Positions 35,548 to 43,380 of a DNA stretch of 64,000 nt are shown here, one piece after another. A model generated the notes under the pieces. That model was not told the origin of the DNA. It searched no databases and saw only the letters and a list, made by a program, of their open reading frames with translations. Each line of letters begins with the position of its first letter. Position 1 is the first letter of the stretch. A program made the translations under genes and the position numbers. The DNA is from Taibaiella lutea (lineage in GTDB: Bacteria; Bacteroidota; Bacteroidia; Chitinophagales; Chitinophagaceae): NCBI RefSeq assembly GCF_008629695.1, contig NZ_VWSH01000001.1, forward strand, positions 1,614,573 to 1,678,572. Reading direction: 5' to 3'.

Positions 35548-36471
35548 TTACCAGGTTGCAAATGGTGCCCTTACCCATGTATCGGTTGCTATACAAACGT
35601 AAACATAAGTAGAAGTAACACGTATTTCGCCTACTGCACCGATATCACTGGCCGATGCAGGCGCTGTTGTGTTTATAACAGATGAAGTGCCGTTTGCGTC
35701 TGGCAGGATAATTGCCCGATCGGCTGTTAAGTAAGGCGTATTAAATACTGCGCCGTATCCACCACTTGAAACCTTAACCCCAGGCGCCGCATACAAACTC
35801 AACGGTCCCATACCGGGAGTGCCTTTTACCGTGCCTAAAACCGTAATGTCACCCTGATAATCAACTGTCAATTGTGGCGTTCCGTTATTTTCTAATAGAA
35901 ATGTATTGCCACCTGTTATCGGCCCGATACCAGTGGTGTTCGCTGCATTTAGCCCTATTGCCGCATTAGAGTAAGTGTCTGAACCTTGCGCTTTAATGCT
36001 GAGCCCGGTTGTAGAACCATTAGTATTTATTTGAGCTACTATATTTGTATTCTTTTGTAATGTTATTAAATTGCCGGTGGAATTTTGGTTTTGTTGGTTG
36101 ACAGTTAAGGCAGCATTCCCATCTGCAATATTTCTTGAAATGATAGTGCCAATAACATTTGTATTTACTTTGGAATTATTAGTTCCTCCATAATACGAAA
36201 TGCCAGGACCATAATAATAGCCATTAGGCATAATTCTACTTTCTACGTTATTGAATGTTAAGAAATTAATACTCTTATTATCCTTAGTTCCTATAACCAT
36301 ATCTGAACCAAAAGTATTACCTCCCTGTAAAATGATTTTTGACTTATCATCTGCACTCATTAATCCTGCATTTGTTGTTGTTGCAGATGGCAATGTAACG
36401 CCGGAACCTCCGGTATTATCAATAGTTTGACTCATGTTGGTAACAGCACCTAAACTTAAATCGACTGACAT
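35548..36471 (-). CDS. Tail-fibre-like protein, mosaic paralogue 1
   Basis: The 307-residue protein has no signal peptide. Its N-terminus (MSVDLSLGAVTNMSQTIDNT, then LPSATTTNAGLMSADDKSKI) is of the type seen at the start of phage tail-fibre and collar proteins. A central block (about 45-130, with QGGNTFGSDMVIGTKDNKSI and RIMPNGYYYGPGISYYGG) is almost identical to paralogue 3. The C-terminus (TSTYVYVCIATDTWVRAPFA, then TW) is a tail-fibre-like ending. The upstream 110 bp are shared with the two following paralogues. No other phage structural gene is present, so the role (tailocin, contractile injection system, or cell-surface protein) is open. Confidence 0.7.
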   Translation of the reverse strand: MSVDLSLGAVTNMSQTIDNTGGSGVTLPSATTTNAGLMSADDKSKIILQGGNTFGSDMVIGTKDNKSINFLTFNNVESRIMPNGYYYGPGISYYGGTNNSKVNTNVIGTIISRNIADGNAALTVNQQNQNSTGNLITLQKNTNIVAQINTNGSTTGLSIKAQGSDTYSNAAIGLNAANTTGIGPITGGNTFLLENNGTPQLTVDYQGDITVLGTVKGTPGMGPLSLYAAPGVKVSSGGYGAVFNTPYLTADRAIILPDANGTSSVINTTAPASASDIGAVGEIRVTSTYVYVCIATDTWVRAPFATW

Positions 36472-36809
36472 AATTTGTTGGTTTTTTTAGTTAAAAAATA
36501 AAAATTGAATTGATTACTCAAATTTACCAAAGCATACGGCCTAATGCAAAAACCGGTGCAAGGTGTGCACAGGTTTTTAATTATAATTATCTCATATCAG
36601 CGCACGAACTCTTTCGTTGAGGTCAATCCTTCATGTGTCAAACTAAGAAGACAAGAGGGTTGCCCATTCTATTGTGTAATAGCTAACGGCTACCCAAGAC
36701 AGAAATACATTTAAATAAAACATCCCAGCTGATTAGGGCTGGGATGTTCTGGTCAATTTAGTTGGCACTTAGATTAACTACATCTGTTTCAAAGCAATAA
36801 ATTCTGATA
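36472..36809 (-). repeat. Shared promoter-region repeat, copy 1, and intergenic
   Basis: The 36472-36590 part is about 85% identical to the segments before the other two paralogues (38076-38190 and 39197-39310). It contains a -7 box TAAATTTG (minus strand, 36519-36526) and a -33 TTTG (36547-36550) exactly 20 bp apart. Just upstream is an inverted repeat (36549-36577, one mismatch in 12 bp). The rest (36590-36718) has no recognisable feature. Confidence 0.75.
36719..36748 (-). terminator. Terminator of tail-fibre-like paralogue 2
   Basis: A perfect 11-bp stem (36719-36729 with 36738-36748), core ATCCCAGC/GCTGGGAT, has a T-rich tail leftwards. Confidence 0.85.
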
Positions 36810-38075
36810 CTAAACTTTATAGGAAAATGTAGCGAACACCCCTGCTATAGTGTCAACTGCAAAAAAGTTAATCGCCGCACCATTTAATCCGAAATACGCG
36901 GTAACATATGCTCCTTCATTCGTAGTAGTTGCCCCCGAAACATTACTGCCTGAAACGGTTCCTCTAATTTCGTCTATGCTTGTCACTGTAATCGGGTATG
37001 GTAAATCAATTATGATGCCGTTTTGTCCAGTAGCTGTAAGGTTGCAATCAATTCTTCCATTTACAGTAACAATATCATTTATTTTCGTGTATGTGAATTC
37101 ATTTGCTGTAAATGTACCTCCGGTTGAAGCTAAAATCGTCGGCGTATATGTACCTGAAGTAACTTCTGTTGCCGCGCTTAAAGCTCCTGTGCTATCAGCT
37201 GTAACCATTCTTGTTCCTGTTCCGGATAGATTAGGGATTGTAACTACTCCCTGATAATCAACCGTCAATTGTGGGGTAGTATTATTTTCCAACTGGAATA
37301 TATTGCCTGCGGTAACAGGACCGTCACTGTCTACATTAACTGCTCTCAAAACAATCCCTGCACGTCCATAAGAAGTCGCTCCTTGACCTTGTATTAAAAT
37401 TCCCCAAGGAAACGCGCCTTTAGCTACTCCCCGAATAGTTGGAGCAAAATTAGAGGCTGCACCGGTACCGTTTTCCAATTTAATACTCCCTGCATTTTGA
37501 CTAAAAGAAGCCAATATATTTGCGCCTGCAACTGTTCCGGCATTTACATCTAAAAGATAGTTAGGCTGAGTTAAACCTGGCCCAGCGAATAATCTTCCAA
37601 ATGTTCCACTACCTGCGTTGTTAACAAACGCTCTTAAAGAACCGCCGAGTTGCCATCGTTGAATCGCTCCAGTTGAAGATGTATTTGCAAGATTAACATC
37701 TAGAGCCGGATTCCCATCAGCCACGTTTCTTGAAATAACAGTACCTGTGGTGCTTAAGTTAATTTGTGCATTATTTATAGAAACATCATTTATCAATGGA
37801 ACGGTTATACCTATGTTGGCAGTCCTATGAACTGCCTTGGCTACACCATTCACCATTATGTTAACTACCTCATTATCAGTTGTACCAATTGTCATTGATG
37901 TTCCAAACGCATTACCACCTTGTAGAATGGCTTTATCTGCTTTTACCTTATCCGCAGCACTCATTAATCCAGCATCTGATGTTGTTGCAGATGGCAATGT
38001 AACGCCGGAACCTCCGGTATTATCAATAGTTTGACTCATGTTGGTAACAGCACCTAAACTTAAATCGACTGACAT
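36810..38075 (-). CDS. Tail-fibre-like protein, mosaic paralogue 2
   Basis: The 421-residue protein has no signal peptide. Its N-terminal 30 residues are identical to paralogue 1 before it diverges (SATTSDAGLMSAADKVKADK). The middle contains an extra module (VNNAGSGTFGRLFAGPGL, then AGANILASFSQNAGSIKLEN). The block TPQLTVDYQGVVTIPNLSGT then GTRMVTADSTGALSAATEV is shared in part with paralogues 1 and 3. The C-terminal 120 residues (SGTYTPTILASTGGTFTANE, then FTYTKINDIVTVNGRIDC) form a beta-rich tail-like tip. The mosaic pattern suggests recombination among the three genes. Confidence 0.7.
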   Translation of the reverse strand: MSVDLSLGAVTNMSQTIDNTGGSGVTLPSATTSDAGLMSAADKVKADKAILQGGNAFGTSMTIGTTDNEVVNIMVNGVAKAVHRTANIGITVPLINDVSINNAQINLSTTGTVISRNVADGNPALDVNLANTSSTGAIQRWQLGGSLRAFVNNAGSGTFGRLFAGPGLTQPNYLLDVNAGTVAGANILASFSQNAGSIKLENGTGAASNFAPTIRGVAKGAFPWGILIQGQGATSYGRAGIVLRAVNVDSDGPVTAGNIFQLENNTTPQLTVDYQGVVTIPNLSGTGTRMVTADSTGALSAATEVTSGTYTPTILASTGGTFTANEFTYTKINDIVTVNGRIDCNLTATGQNGIIIDLPYPITVTSIDEIRGTVSGSNVSGATTTNEGAYVTAYFGLNGAAINFFAVDTIAGVFATFSYKV

Positions 38076-38190
38076 AATTTTGTTGATTTTTTGGTTAGAA
38101 AATAAAAACTGAATTGATTATTCAAATTTACCAACGCATACAGCCTAATGCAAAAACCTGTGCAAGATGTGCACAGGTTTTAAATACTAT
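38076..38190 (-). repeat. Shared promoter-region repeat, copy 2
   Basis: This is the second copy of the shared upstream segment. The -7 box TAAATTTG is at 38123-38130 (minus) and the -33 TTTG at 38151-38154, 20 bp apart. A perfect 12-bp inverted repeat (38153-38164 with 38170-38181, arms AAAACCTGTGCA/TGCACAGGTTTT) with a 5-base spacer touches the -33 box. Confidence 0.8.
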
Positions 38191-38251
38191 ACTTATCTCA
38201 TGTTGACAATCCAGACAATTAATAATTACCCGCACTTAAATACATTTAACG

Positions 38252-38283
38252 AATACAGCCCGGATAATAATCCGGGCTGTATT
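38252..38283 (-). terminator. Terminator of tail-fibre-like paralogue 3
   Basis: A perfect 14-bp stem (38252-38265 with 38270-38283), core CAGCCCGGAT/ATCCGGGCTG, with a 4-base loop, 17 bp after the stop. Confidence 0.88.
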
Positions 38284-38299
38284 ATAATCACATTTATGG

Positions 38300-39196
38300 C
38301 TACAGAATCTGATATTGGAATTGAATCATTACTCTTCCTGATGTGGAGCCTGAAGAAAAGCTTACTTGAGCAACATTGTTAACAGCGTCTGCTAATACAT
38401 AATTGGGTGATGCTGCATTCAAATCGGTTCCTGTAACTACACCTACAAGATCTGTAGTATTCACAAATGTGGATGGTATTGGCATAGGAATTACGATAGT
38501 ACTTGTACCGGCCGTAGCACCTGTGTAAGTAAGTAAGCCGGTTACCGTAACAATATTCCCAACCCTTATATAAGTAAAACCATCAGCGGAAGCGGTTCCT
38601 GTGGGAGCAATAGTAGCAGCAGGCGTATAAATACCTGAAGAAACCTCTGTTGCCGCACTTAAAGCTCCGAAACTGTCTGCTGTAACCATTCGTGTACCTG
38701 TCCCTGCAAGATTATTTACTTTAAGTACACCGCTACTACTCATAGATAATTGTTCATTTCCAGCTTTTTGTAAAATCAAAGTATTCCCTGTAGAACCTGC
38801 ATTAGCTTGATTGACTGTTAAAGCAGCATTCCCATCTGCAATATTTCTTGAAATGATAGTGCCAAGAACATTTGTATTTACTTTGGAATTATTAGTTCCT
38901 CCATAATACGAAATGCCAGGACCATAATAATAGCCATTAGGCATAATTCTACTTTCTACGTTATTGAATGTTAAGAAATTAATGCTCTTATTATCCTTAG
39001 TTCCTATAACCATATCTGTACCAAAAGTATTACCTCCCTGTAAAATGATTTTTGACTTATCATCGGCACTCATTAATCCTGCATTTGTTGTTGTTGCAGA
39101 TGGCAAAGATATTGGCGTTCCTAATGTACCATTGTCATTAATATTCAATGGTTGTGTTGTACTGGTAGCGGTACCTAATACTAAATCGACTGACAT
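38300..39196 (-). CDS. Tail-fibre-like protein, mosaic paralogue 3
   Basis: The 298-residue protein has no signal peptide. It has a variant N-terminus (MSVDLVLGTATSTTQPLNIN), then a block nearly identical to paralogue 1 (LPSATTTNAGLMSADDKSKI through RNIADGNAALTVNQ, about residues 30-140). Then follows NNLAGTGTRMVTADSFGALS shared with paralogue 2. The C-terminal domain is related to but different from that of paralogue 2 (SGIYTPAATIAPTGTASADG, then FTYIRVGNIVTVTGLLTYTG). This makes it the clearest mosaic of the three. It has its own copy of the shared promoter and its own terminator. Confidence 0.7.
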   Translation of the reverse strand: MSVDLVLGTATSTTQPLNINDNGTLGTPISLPSATTTNAGLMSADDKSKIILQGGNTFGTDMVIGTKDNKSINFLTFNNVESRIMPNGYYYGPGISYYGGTNNSKVNTNVLGTIISRNIADGNAALTVNQANAGSTGNTLILQKAGNEQLSMSSSGVLKVNNLAGTGTRMVTADSFGALSAATEVSSGIYTPAATIAPTGTASADGFTYIRVGNIVTVTGLLTYTGATAGTSTIVIPMPIPSTFVNTTDLVGVVTGTDLNAASPNYVLADAVNNVAQVSFSSGSTSGRVMIQFQYQIL

Positions 39197-39310
39197 AATT
39201 TTGTTGGTTTTTTGGTTAGAAAATAAAAATTGAATTGATTATTCAAATTTACCAACGCATATAGCCTGATGCAAAAACCAGTGCAAGATGTGCACAGGTT
39301 TTTAATCATA
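39197..39310 (-). repeat. Shared promoter-region repeat, copy 3
   Basis: This is the third copy of the shared upstream segment. The -7 box TAAATTTG is at 39244-39251 (minus) and the -33 TTTG at 39272-39275, 20 bp apart. The inverted repeat is at 39274-39302 with one mismatch. All three copies keep box spacing and the inverted repeat. Confidence 0.8.
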
Positions 39311-39358
39311 CTTATCTCGTGTCGGTGCACGAGCTAATTTATTTTCTTCTTTTATGCT

Positions 39359-39781
39359 TTATAATGCCGTATTGCCTACAGATACTGTAAAGCTATTGCT
39401 TCCACTTTTGTAGATGTATATCGTATAAGGGCCAACACCTTCTCCATCTGCTCCGATAGAGATTGCAGTACCATCGCCTATTGTTGTTGGCAGGTAATAA
39501 GTGCCGGTACTTGTATAGCCACCAAGAGACACTTTAATTTTAGTAAATCTTATAGCAAAATCAACGCTACCTGGCGCGGCAAGTGCTTTGGTTTGGCTAG
39601 CTTGGGCAAATTGCGGAGGATTTGGATCTGTAAGTGTAAGGCTAAGTGAAGTACTAACGCAGCCCTGAAAATTCGGGTTACACGCAACTCTCGTAAAAGT
39701 GTTTGTTTGAGCGCTTGCAATGTTAAAGCCCAACACTAATAGAAGGCCTGTTAATAACGACAATAATTTGGTCTTTTTCAT
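39359..39781 (-). CDS. Small secreted hypothetical protein
   Basis: The 140-residue protein has a signal peptide (MKKTKLLSLLTGLLLVLGFN, then IASAQ) and a beta-rich mature part with two cysteines near its start (CNPNFQGC). It ends in SGSNSFTVSVGNTAL. No family is recognised. It lies just upstream of the tail-fibre-like genes on the same strand, but does not share their promoter segment. Confidence 0.7.
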   Translation of the reverse strand: MKKTKLLSLLTGLLLVLGFNIASAQTNTFTRVACNPNFQGCVSTSLSLTLTDPNPPQFAQASQTKALAAPGSVDFAIRFTKIKVSLGGYTSTGTYYLPTTIGDGTAISIGADGEGVGPYTIYIYKSGSNSFTVSVGNTAL

Positions 39782-39976
39782 TTTTTAAAGTTTAATAGTT
39801 AGGAATAGTCTACTTCAAAAATAGAGGGGCTGAAACTCTTTCCGGGTAAAAAACTCATAACCGTTCCGCTTTTCTTGTAAACGAAAACGCAACTAATCGG
39901 ATTCTTGTAAAGGATGGTTATTTCCCTGTAAACGATAATTACAACTACGCTGACACACGAAAGGATTGATTCCGTA

Positions 39977-40006
39977 AAAAAAGTCCGTGCCCTTGCACGA
40001 ACTTTT
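39977..40006 (-). terminator. Terminator of the DUF6261-like gene
   Basis: An 11-bp stem with one C/A mismatch (39979-39990 with 39995-40006), loop of 4, has a T-run on the leftward side (complement of 39976-39982). It lies 18 bp after the stop. Confidence 0.82.
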
Positions 40007-40024
40007 CATTTCTCTTCTTATCTA

Positions 40025-40786
40025 CTACGCCGCTTCATTACCTTTACTTTCATCCGCTTCGCTGCCTGAATAACGGCTTACAGCATCGTTATACTGCTGG
40101 CCCAACATGCTCCATTCGTTTTCTACCTGCTGAAATTCCGGCACAATATAAGCGCCGTCTGCTACTGCAACGGCAAAACGGGCCTCGAAAATACTTTTGA
40201 GCTGACGGAAGACTATTGTTGTCTTGCCTATCAATTCATCAATAAGTCCCGGCTGATGCCCTGAAATGGCCTGTGTGCGTTTTACATACATCTCGTTGAA
40301 GGTAGTGTTGAGCGTCTTTATTTCGGCAAGCCAGTCTTGTAAATTTAGGGTCTGCAGGTGTACGAGCAATTCATTTTCAAAATCATTGATAATGGCATTG
40401 AACGTCGCCGTTTGTTGCTGGTAGCGCATTAATGTAATCCTTTCACCATGCCCTGCAATATTATCGGAAAGCATAAACGCAGCATTTCGCCATTCCGGGT
40501 AATAATGATTGCTGGCCCAGTTATCCAGTGTCAATTTAAATCCTGTAAAAATCAGGTCGCGCTGCCTGTCTATTGCTTCAATTTCGGGCGTAAGCTCGCT
40601 ACCCACTATCGGCTGCCACGTAGCATTCAGTTCTTCCGTTAATGCTTTGAGGTTATTACGCTGGTTTGCAACAAGTAAATTATTAGCCTGTGTTGCGGTC
40701 AGAATTTCCAGTACGTTGTTCATGTACTGCACGAAGTCGCCCTGGCGGAACTTCTCTAAATTAGGAGTTGTTATCATTTTTAACAA
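40025..40786 (-). CDS. DUF6261-like helical protein
   Basis: The 253-residue protein is almost all alpha-helical, with no signal peptide or membrane helix. N-terminal sequence NLEKFRQGDFVQYMNNVLEI, the central NWASNHYYPEWRNAAFMLSD and the acidic tail SGSEADESKGNEAA are seen. It resembles the DUF6261 family of Bacteroidota, whose members often occur in accessory regions in tandem copies. The function is unknown. The family call is from recalled pattern and needs a profile search. The hairpin array begins 127 bp upstream. Confidence 0.6.
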   Translation of the reverse strand: MLKMITTPNLEKFRQGDFVQYMNNVLEILTATQANNLLVANQRNNLKALTEELNATWQPIVGSELTPEIEAIDRQRDLIFTGFKLTLDNWASNHYYPEWRNAAFMLSDNIAGHGERITLMRYQQQTATFNAIINDFENELLVHLQTLNLQDWLAEIKTLNTTFNEMYVKRTQAISGHQPGLIDELIGKTTIVFRQLKSIFEARFAVAVADGAYIVPEFQQVENEWSMLGQQYNDAVSRYSGSEADESKGNEAA

Positions 40787-40912
40787 AATTATTGGTTAAC
40801 AATAAGTGATATTGATACATTATCAAATATCATGCCAAACTCATAATACCCACATAAAAATGTATTTTTCAAGAAATACATAAACTTCATAAGTAATTGA
40901 CTATCAATATCA

Positions 40913-41279
40913 CTCAGGTTGAGGGACGCTATCGGGAAGCCCCGATGAAGTGGCTCAGGATGAGGGGGACTTTCGGAACCTCCCGATGATATGGCTCAGG
41001 TTGGGGGATGCCATCGGAGTTGTCCGATGAAGTGGCTCAGAATGAGGGGAGACTTTCGGAACCTCCCGATGATATGGCTCAGGTTGAGGGATGCTATCTG
41101 AGTTGCCCGATGAAGTGGCTCAGAATGAGGGAAACTTTCGGAGCCTCCCGATGATATGGCTCAGGCTGAGGGATGCTATCGGAGTTGCCCGATGAAGTGG
41201 CTCAGAATGAGGAGAACTTTCGGAGCCTCCCGATGATATGGCTCAGGTTGAGGGATGGTATCGGGATTACCCGATGAAG
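40913..41279. repeat. Tandem array of nine alternating 41-bp hairpin units
   Basis: The stretch consists of nine units of about 41 bp in strict A-B alternation (dyad period 82-83 bp: landmark TGGCTCAGG at 40992, 41075, 41157 and 41239). Each unit has a CTCA-N3-TGAG palindrome followed by a TCGG-N4-6-CCGA palindrome. A units end GATGAAG and B units end GATGATA. Because 82 and 83 are not multiples of 3, it does not encode a repeat protein. It fills most of the gap between the DUF6261-like and DUF1801 genes. The units are similar but not identical, with some stem-preserving changes. Confidence 0.85.
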
Positions 41280-41304
41280 AGAAAAGGAGGCTCTCCAACA
41301 GCCG

Positions 41305-41763
41305 CTATCGCTTCATCAGATTTTCCTCATAGATTTCTATCCACCGTTGCGGTGTTATTTTCGCTGCCAGCTCCCCAATCAAATCATAGGGAATATCATT
41401 CATCTTTTTAAAACGGATGCAGCCTTTACCCATATCCAGTTTGGTTTTGCAATGTTTGGGATATTCTGCCGTAAACCAGTCCAGCAAATCCTTGCTGCCG
41501 TAAATACCCAGATGGTGCAACGCAATGAAATTCTTTTGCGATGCTATATTCATAAATGGCAAAGGCGCTTTAGGATTGCAATGATAACCCGCAGGATATA
41601 ACGCATGCGGCACTACATAGCCTATCATGCCATAGGCCATTACTTCTTCAAACCCTTTAGGCAAATGCTTCAGCAATACTTTTCTTATTGCTGTTATCGC
41701 TTCCCTGCGCTCCTCCGGCAGTTCGGCTACATAGGCTTCCACGGTTGCTGCTTTCGACTGCAT
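41305..41763 (-). CDS. DUF1801 (YdhG-like) protein
   Basis: This 152-residue protein has the DUF1801 pattern: VEAYVAELPEERREAITAIR, VMAYGMIGYVVPHALYPAGY, then FIALHHLGIYGSKDLLDWF and the CIRFKKMNDIP segment. Related small proteins include the YdhG/Fra iron-binding type. A cytoplasmic location is likely and the function is uncertain. It lies between the hairpin array and the divergent metF gene. Confidence 0.85.
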   Translation of the reverse strand: MQSKAATVEAYVAELPEERREAITAIRKVLLKHLPKGFEEVMAYGMIGYVVPHALYPAGYHCNPKAPLPFMNIASQKNFIALHHLGIYGSKDLLDWFTAEYPKHCKTKLDMGKGCIRFKKMNDIPYDLIGELAAKITPQRWIEIYEENLMKR

Positions 41764-41896
41764 AGTGTTATTGATTTTTCCTTGCCGACAAATTAATAAA
41801 AAATAAAAGACACTCGCAAGATTTCGCTTTAAATGCGGAAATATAAATGTTAGCGGCTAAATTTGTTTGTAAGATGCATTCATTAAGCTTGCTTAT

Positions 41897-41904
41897 TATC
41901 TTTG
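41897..41904 (+). promoter_or_regulatory. Bacteroidota -7 box (TATCTTTG) for metF
   Basis: TATCTTTG matches TAnnTTTG and lies 52 bp before the metF ATG. No clear -33 element at the usual spacing is visible. Confidence 0.5.
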
Positions 41905-41956
41905 CGTCCTGTTTATTCAAAATAAAATTTTACAAACTGTTTATTCTTTTTCTCCG

Positions 41957-42910
41957 ATGAAAATTACGGAACACATTGCTCAGGCTAAAGAAACCCTGAT
42001 TTCTTTTGAAATTTTGCCCCCGGTAAAAGGCAAAAGTATTGACAACATTTTCAGCAATCTTGATCCATTGATGGAATTCAAGCCCAGCTTCATCAATGTT
42101 ACTTATCACCGCGCCGAACAGATTTTCAAGAAACGCGAAGACGGCACTTTTAACCGTGTTGAAATACGCAAGCGCCCAGGAACGGTTGGTATCTGTGCGG
42201 CATTGATGAACCGCTACCGTGTGGATGCCGTACCCCACCTTATTTGCGGCGGTTTTGCCAAAGAAGAAACCGAGAATGCATTGATTGATTTGCATTACCT
42301 GGGGGTTGATAACGTACTGGCTTTAAGAGGCGATTCTCCCGCCAATGAAAAATTCTTCTCCGCACATCCGCAAGGTCACCGGTATGCGGTTGAGTTGGTG
42401 GATCAGGTGGTGAAACTGAATAAGGGCAAATATCTTGAGGAAGACATTGTGGATGCAGGAAAAACTGATTTCTGCATTGGCGTAGCCGGTTATCCCGAAA
42501 AGCATTTCGAGGCGGCAAACATGGAGCTGGATTTGCATTTCCTGCAACAAAAGATTGAAGCCGGCGCTAATTACATTACTACGCAGATGTTTTTCGACAA
42601 CAAAAAATATACTTCCTATGTAGAAAAATGCCGCGAAGCAAATATTCATGTCCCCGTTATCCCGGGCCTGAAACCCATTACAAGCAAACGTCAGCTAAGT
42701 ATTTTACCAAGTATTTTCCATGTCGACATTCCGCACGAACTGGCAATTGAAATGCTGAAATGCAAGACAGACGAGGCATGCGAGCAGGTAGGCACGGAAT
42801 GGCTCATTGCACAATGCCGCGAGTTACTGGCACAAAAAGTTCCTGTGTTGCATTTCTATACCTTAGGAAAACCCAACGTTATTTATAATGTGGTTAAAGC
42901 CATCTTATAA
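41957..42910 (+). CDS. metF: Methylenetetrahydrofolate reductase MetF
   Basis: The 317-residue TIM-barrel flavoenzyme has SFEILPPVKGKSIDNIF near the N-terminus, FINVTYHRAEQ, VLALRGDSPANEKFF, GVAGYPEKHFEAANMELDLH, then GANYITTQMFFDN and VPVIPGLKPI. It reduces 5,10-methylene-THF to 5-methyl-THF, the methyl donor for MetH, which is encoded 5.5 kb downstream on the same strand. Length agrees with bacterial MetF. A small cysteine-containing membrane protein gene follows 39 bp later. Confidence 0.95.
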   Translation: MKITEHIAQAKETLISFEILPPVKGKSIDNIFSNLDPLMEFKPSFINVTYHRAEQIFKKREDGTFNRVEIRKRPGTVGICAALMNRYRVDAVPHLICGGFAKEETENALIDLHYLGVDNVLALRGDSPANEKFFSAHPQGHRYAVELVDQVVKLNKGKYLEEDIVDAGKTDFCIGVAGYPEKHFEAANMELDLHFLQQKIEAGANYITTQMFFDNKKYTSYVEKCREANIHVPVIPGLKPITSKRQLSILPSIFHVDIPHELAIEMLKCKTDEACEQVGTEWLIAQCRELLAQKVPVLHFYTLGKPNVIYNVVKAIL

Positions 42911-42935
42911 TTATCATCCTTTTCCGATTTTGAAT

Positions 42936-42943
42936 TACCTTTG
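42936..42943 (+). promoter_or_regulatory. Bacteroidota -7 box (TACCTTTG) for the small membrane protein
   Basis: TACCTTTG lies just 6 bp before the ATG at 42950. A TTG inside it (42941) is in frame but cannot be the start if the box is a promoter. Confidence 0.5.
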
Positions 42944-42949
42944 CCTCCG

Positions 42950-43162
42950 ATGAGAAAGACAGGAATTTTATTAATCGTTTTACTGGCAGCCACGCAATAT
43001 GCAATGGCGCAAGGTTGTGTTACCTGCACCAATACCGCTGCCAACCTGGGCAATTCAAGCGCACAGGGCCTTAACGCAGGCATCATTTATCTTGCCGCCC
43101 TGCCGTTATTATTTTTGGGAACAGTAGGTTTTATCTGGTATAAAAGGAATAAAGCTGCCTAA
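42950..43162 (+). CDS. Small secreted/membrane protein with CxxC motif
   Basis: From the ATG at 42950 the product is 70 residues. It has a signal peptide (MRKTGILLIVLLAATQYAMA, then Q), a short segment with CVTC (about 23-26), a second membrane helix (GIIYLAALPLLFLGTVGFIW) and a basic tail YKRNKAA. A single-pass or two-pass inner membrane location is likely. It resembles conserved small proteins in Bacteroidota, but no function is known. A TACCTTTG box and terminator frame it as a small unit after metF. Confidence 0.78.
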   Translation: MRKTGILLIVLLAATQYAMAQGCVTCTNTAANLGNSSAQGLNAGIIYLAALPLLFLGTVGFIWYKRNKAA

Positions 43163-43191
43163 CCCGGACAGCATTTTATTTAAAATCATAT

Positions 43192-43222
43192 AGCTGATGC
43201 ATTCAACTGCATCAGCTTTTTT
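43192..43222 (+). terminator. Rho-independent terminator
   Basis: A perfect 10-bp stem (43192-43201 with 43208-43217), arms AGCTGATGCA/TGCATCAGCT, has a 6-base loop and six T. It lies 29 bp after the small membrane protein gene. Confidence 0.9.
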
Positions 43223-43380
43223 ATTGCTGCTATCTTTTCAGTATTTTCGTTTCCTTAATAACAAACGTGCGTTCGACAAAACTGCAAAGCATACAAAGAG
43301 CCGCAAAGAAACTATATTGACGCTTTGAACTTTGCGTCCTATGCGGCAGGAACTCATTTTAACCAAAAAAACACGCCTAT

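Noticed and set aside
40913..41279. CRISPR array
   Set aside because: The units are contiguous with no unique spacers, each unit differs slightly, and no cas genes are near.
35400..41300. Complete prophage or integrative element at tRNA-Ser
   Set aside because: No integrase, terminase, capsid, tube or baseplate gene is present, and I found no second copy of the tRNA 3' end. Only tail-fibre-like genes support phage ancestry.
42941..42949. TTG start extending the small membrane protein
   Set aside because: The TTG is inside a TACCTTTG promoter box, and the signal peptide starts at the ATG at 42950.
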